64,000 nt of DNA, taken from contig CAYTPV010000006.1 of the NCBI GenBank assembly GCA_964440115.1, positions 62,001 to 126,000 of the forward strand, read 5' to 3'. This document shows positions 59,399 to 64,000 of this stretch, piece after piece. The DNA comes from JAEWWD01 sp964440115. GTDB taxonomy: Bacteria > Bacillota > Clostridia > Christensenellales > CAG-138. Position numbers and translations under genes: made by a program. Numbering within the stretch: position 1 is the first letter of the stretch; the number at the start of each line of letters is the position of its first letter. Under the pieces are notes generated by a model. The model worked only from the letters and a program-made list of their open reading frames with translations. It was not told the origin of the DNA and did no database searches.

Positions 59399-59833
59399 AT
59401 GCTGCTTTACGATTATTTCAAAAACGGGTTCCTGTATAAAGAAGATTGGAACTGCGCCGAACACATGCTGGTGGGCGCAAATCAGGCGTATGGGCTTGGG
59501 CTGGACGCGAAAGCCATCAAGACAGCCGCGGGTTTCGGCGGCGGCATGGCGATAGGCGATGTCTGCGGCGCGCTGACCGGCGCGATCATGGTACTGGGCG
59601 TGCTGTTTGTAAACGAGCGCGCGCATGAAAGCGACAAGTTGAAAAAACTGACGACAGAACTGCTGGATCGCTATAAGCAGGAGATGGGCGATATTGATTG
59701 CCTGCCTTTGAAGGATAAATATCGCAATGATGAAATCAAGTGCCGCGACATCATACTCGTTGCCGCGCGAATACTCGACGATATCGTGGCGCGGGAGCTT
59801 CCGGATGCGGCCTTCATTGCAAAAGCGGACTGA
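59399..59833 (+). CDS. C_GCAxxG_C_C family redox-like protein
   Basis: 144 residues with the defining pattern: DWNCAEHML, GGGMAIGDVCGALTGAIM, and later single cysteines (IDCLPLKD, IKCRDII). The conserved cysteines suggest a redox or metal role, function not established. It follows mscL without a gap, so the two share a transcript. Confidence 0.87.
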   Translation: MLLYDYFKNGFLYKEDWNCAEHMLVGANQAYGLGLDAKAIKTAAGFGGGMAIGDVCGALTGAIMVLGVLFVNERAHESDKLKKLTTELLDRYKQEMGDIDCLPLKDKYRNDEIKCRDIILVAARILDDIVARELPDAAFIAKAD

Positions 59834-59905
59834 ATCTGGTATTCTATTTAGATGCGGCGGTGGATATGCCGCCTTGCATGATGTTTGAGGAGGAACCGGA
59901 CGGAC

Positions 59906-61135
59906 ATGACGAACGCCTTCGATGTATTGGGGGAGCGCGGTTTTATTAAGCAAACCTCTCATCCCGAAGAACTGCGCGAGCTGATGGGCAGGGAACCTAT
60001 CACGTTTTATATCGGTTTTGACCCGACGGCGGACAGTTTGCATGTGGGCCATTACGTACAGCTGATGGCAATGGCGCATATGCAGCACGCCGGGCACCGG
60101 CCAATTGCCCTTTTAGGCGGCGGGACAACCATGATCGGCGATCCTTCCGGCAAAACGGATATGCGCCGCATGATGTCTCAGGAAGAAATACAACAAAACG
60201 CCAATAGGTTTCAGTTGCAGATGTCGCGCCTGCTGGATTTCGGCGAAGGCAAGGCAATCATCCGCAACAACGCGGATTGGCTGCTGCCGCTGAACTTTTT
60301 GGATTTTATGCGCGAGATAGGCGTGCTGTTCTCCGTAAACCGCATGCTGGCCGCGGATTGCTATAAAAACCGTATGGAGCAGGGTTTGACATTCTTTGAA
60401 ATGGGCTATATGCTCATGCAGAGCTATGATTTCCTGCATCTGAACCGTACGGAAAACTGCGTGCTGCAAATGGGCGGCGACGACCAATGGAGCAATATTC
60501 TCTCGGGCGCGGATCTTATTCGCCGTAAGGAGCAGCGGCCCGCGTATGCTTTGACTTGCACGCTGTTGACGACCAGCGATGGCCGTAAAATGGGCAAAAC
60601 GGAAAAGGGCGCGCTGTGGCTGGATAAAGAAAAAACCAGCGTGTTCGATTTCTACCAATATTGGCGCAACGTCGACGACGCGGATGTAGAGCGCTGCCTA
60701 TCCCTGCTGACTTTCCTGCCCATGCAGGAAGTGCGGCGTTTAGGCGCGCTTCGGGATGAGCATGTGAACGAAGCAAAACGCGTGCTTGCCTATGAGCTGA
60801 CCAAACAGGTACACGGCGAAGAAGAGGCGCAGCAGGCAATGGCTGCGGCGGAAGCGCTTTTCTCCGGCGGCGGCGATCTTTCGCATATGCCGACGGTCTC
60901 GCTGACAAGCGAAGATATTGCGGCTACAGGCCTTAAAGTGCCCGATCTCCTCGTGATGGGAAACCTCGCGAAGTCCAAGAGCGACGCGCGCAGGCTTATT
61001 CAGAGCGGCGCGGTATTTGCTGGGGAAGAGCAAATCAGCGACGTGAACGCGGCGCTTGATGCGGCGCAGTTTGCAGGAGACGGCGTGATACTGCGCAAAG
61101 GCAAGAAGGGTTTCTGCCGGTTCCGGCTGGATTAA
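59906..61135 (+). CDS. tyrS: Tyrosyl-tRNA synthetase
   Basis: 409 residues; the ATG at 59906 follows GAGGAGGAACC. Class I motifs HVGHY (HIGH type) after FDPTADSL, the tyrosine pocket GGDDQWSN and KMGKT (KMSKS type) are present, with an S4 RNA-binding domain at the end (PDLLVMGNLAKSKSDARRLIQSGAV). No T-box leader is seen in the short upstream gap. Confidence 0.96.
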   Translation: MTNAFDVLGERGFIKQTSHPEELRELMGREPITFYIGFDPTADSLHVGHYVQLMAMAHMQHAGHRPIALLGGGTTMIGDPSGKTDMRRMMSQEEIQQNANRFQLQMSRLLDFGEGKAIIRNNADWLLPLNFLDFMREIGVLFSVNRMLAADCYKNRMEQGLTFFEMGYMLMQSYDFLHLNRTENCVLQMGGDDQWSNILSGADLIRRKEQRPAYALTCTLLTTSDGRKMGKTEKGALWLDKEKTSVFDFYQYWRNVDDADVERCLSLLTFLPMQEVRRLGALRDEHVNEAKRVLAYELTKQVHGEEEAQQAMAAAEALFSGGGDLSHMPTVSLTSEDIAATGLKVPDLLVMGNLAKSKSDARRLIQSGAVFAGEEQISDVNAALDAAQFAGDGVILRKGKKGFCRFRLD

Positions 61136-61773
61136 TGCGCGCGTACCGGACTGTATCAAAAGAAGCCCGCATTGAGCTGACGATACAGAAATCGCGGTTT
61201 ATAGGCTGGTGTTATCCCGTGCAGGAAGAACTGCAGGCTCTCGATCTGCTCGAAAGCATACGTAAGCGGCATTGGGATGCCACCCACAACTGCTATGCCT
61301 ACTCCATCGGCCCGGATGCGGCGTGTGCCCGCTACAGCGACGACGGCGAACCGGGCGGAACCGCCGGATTGCCCATGATGGAAGCAATCCGTCACAAAGG
61401 CGTCACGGACGTATTGTGTGTGGTGACGCGGTATTTCGGCGGCATACTGCTGGGGGCCGGCGGTCTGGTGAGGGCATATTCAAAAGCTGCGGCGGAAGCC
61501 ATTGAAGCGGCAGGACTTGTAGACATGCAGCCGTGCATGCGGTTTCTGATCGAGACCGAATACGGACGCTGGGGCTCACTGGAGCCCTTGCTGCGCAGGG
61601 AAGGTTCTGATATTTCGGTACGTTTTGCAGAAAACGTACAGGCGGAACTCATCGTGCGGGAAGATAAGCGGGATGCGTTCGTGAAGGCTGTGGTAGAGCG
61701 TTCGGATGGCCGCGTGCGCCCTCGGGAATTGGGGGCTTGCTTCGGTGCGTTCCCGCCCGGCAGCATGGAATAA
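61135..61773 (+). CDS. YigZ/IMPACT family protein
   Basis: 212 residues. The family signature is ARYSDDGEPGGTAGLPMM with DVLCVVTRYFGGILLGAGGLVRAYSKA following (shortened here), and a C-terminal DUF1949 domain. IMPACT-type proteins bind ribosomes or translation factors in eukaryotes; the bacterial role is unclear. Start overlaps the tyrS stop (TAATG). Confidence 0.92.
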   Translation: MRAYRTVSKEARIELTIQKSRFIGWCYPVQEELQALDLLESIRKRHWDATHNCYAYSIGPDAACARYSDDGEPGGTAGLPMMEAIRHKGVTDVLCVVTRYFGGILLGAGGLVRAYSKAAAEAIEAAGLVDMQPCMRFLIETEYGRWGSLEPLLRREGSDISVRFAENVQAELIVREDKRDAFVKAVVERSDGRVRPRELGACFGAFPPGSME

Positions 61774-61838
61774 GTATGGTTGTTCCGTCCGATGGGGGGC
61801 GGATAGCACGATATTCTTTTTCTACGGAGGATTATGAC

Positions 61839-62897
61839 ATGAAGATCAGCGTCACAAGGACGACTTCGCCCAAACAGAAACCCGATCAGACCAAAATGGG
61901 GTTTGGCAAGGTATTTACCGATCACATGTTCATTATGGACTATGAGACCGGCAAGGGCTGGCACAACCCGCGCGTTCAGCCGTACCAGAACATTTCGCTT
62001 GACCCCGCAAGCCCTGTGCTGCATTACGCACAGGAAATTTTCGAGGGACTCAAGGCATACCGCGCAAGCAATAACGACATCCTTCTGTTCCGTGCGATGG
62101 ATAACGCGCGCAGGCTCAACGAAAGTGCTGAGCGCATGTGCATGCCGACCATCGATCCGGAATTTAATTATCAGGCCATTTCTGCGCTGGTGGATGCGGA
62201 CCGTGATTGGGTACCCAACAGTCCCGCCACCCTGTACATCCGGCCGACCATGATTGCGGACGGAAACGCACTTGGCGTGCACGCGGCGCATAAATATATT
62301 TATTATGTGATCTGTTCGCCCTCGGGCGCTTACTACTCCACCGGATTGTCGCCCGTGCGCATTTTCGTGGAGGATGAATATGTACGCGCTGTCAAGGGCG
62401 GCACCGGCTTTATCAAGACAGGCGCGAACTATGCGGCCAGTCTGAAGGCGGCAGAACGCGCTGAAGCCAAGGGCTTCAATCAGGTGCTGTGGCTGGATGG
62501 CAGAGAAAACAAGTACATCGAGGAAGTCGGTTCCATGAACATGATGTTCCTCATCAACGATACCCTGACCACCGCGCCGCTCGAGGGCAGCATTCTTTCC
62601 GGCATCACCCGCCGGTCCGTGCTCGCATTGGCTGCTGAAATGGGCGTCAAAGTTGAAGAGCGCAAGCTCTCCATCGATGAACTCATTGCGGCGGGGGAAA
62701 GCGGAGCGTTGAAGGAAGCGTTCGGCACCGGTACAGCAGCGGTCGTATCTCCTGTTGGCGAACTGACTTACAGGGATAAGACCATCGTCGTAAATGGCGG
62801 CGCAATCGGCAAGCTGACACAAAAGCTCTACGATACGCTCACAGGTATCCAGTTTGGCGATATTCAGGATACGCACGGCTGGGTCACTCGCGTATAA
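61839..62897 (+). CDS. ilvE: Branched-chain amino acid aminotransferase
   Basis: 352 residues; the ATG at 61839 follows ACGGAGG. Class-IV PLP aminotransferase with the catalytic Lys in GFIKTGANYAASL, the WLDGRENKYIEEVGSMN box and GSILSGITRRSVLALA. Makes or degrades Leu, Ile and Val with 2-oxoglutarate/glutamate. Upstream frame to 61737 overlaps the yigZ gene and is not used. Confidence 0.95.
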   Translation: MKISVTRTTSPKQKPDQTKMGFGKVFTDHMFIMDYETGKGWHNPRVQPYQNISLDPASPVLHYAQEIFEGLKAYRASNNDILLFRAMDNARRLNESAERMCMPTIDPEFNYQAISALVDADRDWVPNSPATLYIRPTMIADGNALGVHAAHKYIYYVICSPSGAYYSTGLSPVRIFVEDEYVRAVKGGTGFIKTGANYAASLKAAERAEAKGFNQVLWLDGRENKYIEEVGSMNMMFLINDTLTTAPLEGSILSGITRRSVLALAAEMGVKVEERKLSIDELIAAGESGALKEAFGTGTAAVVSPVGELTYRDKTIVVNGGAIGKLTQKLYDTLTGIQFGDIQDTHGWVTRV

Positions 62898-62978
62898 AAT
62901 AGGAGCATTTACGGAAGTATCGGAGTATATACATACTCTATTGCTGCCGTAGTTCGTAAAGGAGAGGCCTTGAACTCT

Positions 62979-64000
62979 ATGAAAAGAGTGATTTCAGCCA
63001 TCTGCATACTTGCGGTGGTGCTGGCGGTGAGCACATCAGCGCTTGCTGCCGCAGTGGTGGTTACCTCAGATCCTCAGCAGTTGGAATCTGCGGGCACGGT
63101 AAAGATCAGCTTTACCATTTCCAACGATTCCGCTTATGAAATGCGTGATATCAATATCAGCGGATATGGCCTTACAGGATCTCAGGAGTTGCAGGGTCTT
63201 GTGGTCGCACCGGGCGGTGAGCGTTCCTTTTACCTGCCGAATGTTCAGGTAATTGACGATATGCTCGGACAGCCTCTATCCTATACGCTTGCATGGACTG
63301 AGAACGGTGACCATCGGTCTAAGTCTGTCTCCGTAACCGTGGAAGGTCCCAAGCAGGCGCTGGAAATGACTGCGACGAGGACTGCCGATAAGACTTCCGG
63401 CAAGGAAGGCGACAAAATTACGCTGACCTATACGCTGAATAATCCCGGCGAAGTGGAAATGACCAATATTTCCATTACGGACAGCGGCCTGAAGCAGTCG
63501 CCTGTTGCGACGGGATTGACTTTGCAGCCGGGCAGCCAGCCGCTTAAAGTCACGTACCAGTATACGTTAGGCAAAGAGGATGCTGTAAGCCAGCCCATCA
63601 TTACATATAAGCTGAACGGGGAAGGCAAGACATATATGCTCCCCGACAAGCTTACGCTCGAGGTACTCAAGGTAGCGAAACTGGAAGTGGACGTAGTCAA
63701 GAGCGATCCAACGCCCGATGGGGTTGCGTTCACGTTGACGCTGCGCAATACGGGAAATCAGGCGATCAACGGCATTCGCGTAGCGGATGAGCTGGGCGGG
63801 AAAGTCAACAGCCAAGCCTTCAAACTGGACGTGGGCGGAGAAAAGACCTTGGATGCCTACCTCGTTCCCAATCCGTCTGCCCTTAGAAACGTATCCTTTA
63901 TCATTACTGGCGAGGATGAGCAGGGGCAATCCACACAGCTGGGCAAAACAGAGAGCTACGAGGTATGGCCGTACGTAGATCCGAGCCACGTTTCCCTTTC
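62979..64000 (+). CDS. Secreted protein with CARDB/DUF11-like beta repeats (3' end beyond window)
   Basis: An ATG at 62979 after AAAGGAGAGG opens a frame that is uninterrupted for 340 codons to the window end. The signal peptide is VISAICILAVVLAVSTSALA. Ig-like repeats follow (VKISFTISNDSAYEMRDINI; KITLTYTLNNPGEVEMTNISI; FTLTLRNTGNQAINGIRVADEL). The architecture matches the MacB-partner protein at 54813-56564, so a second tripartite ABC system may continue past the window. Confidence 0.8.
   Translation, partial: MKRVISAICILAVVLAVSTSALAAAVVVTSDPQQLESAGTVKISFTISNDSAYEMRDINISGYGLTGSQELQGLVVAPGGERSFYLPNVQVIDDMLGQPLSYTLAWTENGDHRSKSVSVTVEGPKQALEMTATRTADKTSGKEGDKITLTYTLNNPGEVEMTNISITDSGLKQSPVATGLTLQPGSQPLKVTYQYTLGKEDAVSQPIITYKLNGEGKTYMLPDKLTLEVLKVAKLEVDVVKSDPTPDGVAFTLTLRNTGNQAINGIRVADELGGKVNSQAFKLDVGGEKTLDAYLVPNPSALRNVSFIITGEDEQGQSTQLGKTESYEVWPYVDPSHVSL

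Noticed and set aside
59834..59905. T-box leader before tyrS
   Set aside because: Only 72 nt separate tyrS from the upstream gene and no TGGNACCGCG-type T-box sequence is present.
61392..62876. 494-codon antisense frame
   Set aside because: Antisense across yigZ and ilvE; both sense genes have clear signatures.
1..64000. CRISPR array
   Set aside because: No series of regularly spaced short repeats was seen; the only tandem repeats are protein repeats (YGGS, NEEL, GGM).

Overview
The window looks like chromosome from an anaerobic, probably spore-forming member of the Clostridia. The evidence is an Rnf-type energy-converting complex, an NADH-type [FeFe] hydrogenase, an archaeal-type (ApgM) phosphoglycerate mutase, a SpoVB/MurJ-like flippase, a Spo0A-like receiver and strong Gram-positive ribosome binding sites. 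There is no rRNA operon, no CRISPR array and no complete IS element. The species cannot be named from the sequence.

Bases 1-8600 hold the 3' end of a DUF2284 gene and a tRNA-Pro(GGG). An approximately 8-kb decayed integrative element starts in the 3' half of that tRNA. The tRNA 3' end and its terminator are repeated at 8423-8600, with paired 10-bp repeats just inside each end. The cargo is a signalling set: a lone Spo0A-like receiver, a CheB-CheR-PAS fusion and a PAS-GAF histidine kinase with receiver. A phage LL-H-type holin and a 5'-truncated tyrosine recombinase follow.

Bases 8600-19900 are accessory DNA. They hold a minimal kinase-like protein, three paralogous roughly 190-residue helical proteins of unknown function (9615, 13272, 14348), two micro-ORFs, an SH3b-GH18 glycosidase, an AraC regulator, a broken EamA transporter, an OsmC protein, a cupin, a sortase-anchored protein with YGGS repeats and a PH-domain membrane protein. 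The three paralogues and the His-rich micro-ORF share promoter-like signals resembling sporulation sigma-E sites.

Bases 19950-31000 concern redox metabolism. A five-gene flavin/iron-sulfur dehydrogenase operon of the HcnABC/hydroxyproline-dehydrogenase type lies behind a GntR regulator. Then come an EFR1 flavodoxin-ferredoxin, a TauE/SafE exporter split into two genes, and an rnfCDEAB operon with no rnfG.

Bases 31000-43950 are mostly housekeeping: a DUF1846 protein, holA, a comEC lacking its metallo-hydrolase domain, rdgB, an unusual EF-G paralogue, a SIMPL protein and a PflA-like radical SAM protein. A candidate structured small RNA with its own promoter and terminator sits at 44032-44240, between convergent genes.

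Bases 44250-64000 hold a three-subunit molybdenum hydroxylase, an M15 peptidase lipoprotein, apgM, the flippase, the [FeFe] hydrogenase, a MacB-like ABC system with a large extracytoplasmic partner, a GC-rich structured non-coding block (58485-58880), mscL, a C_GCAxxG_C_C protein, tyrS, a YigZ/IMPACT protein, ilvE and the start of another secreted CARDB-like protein cut by the window end.
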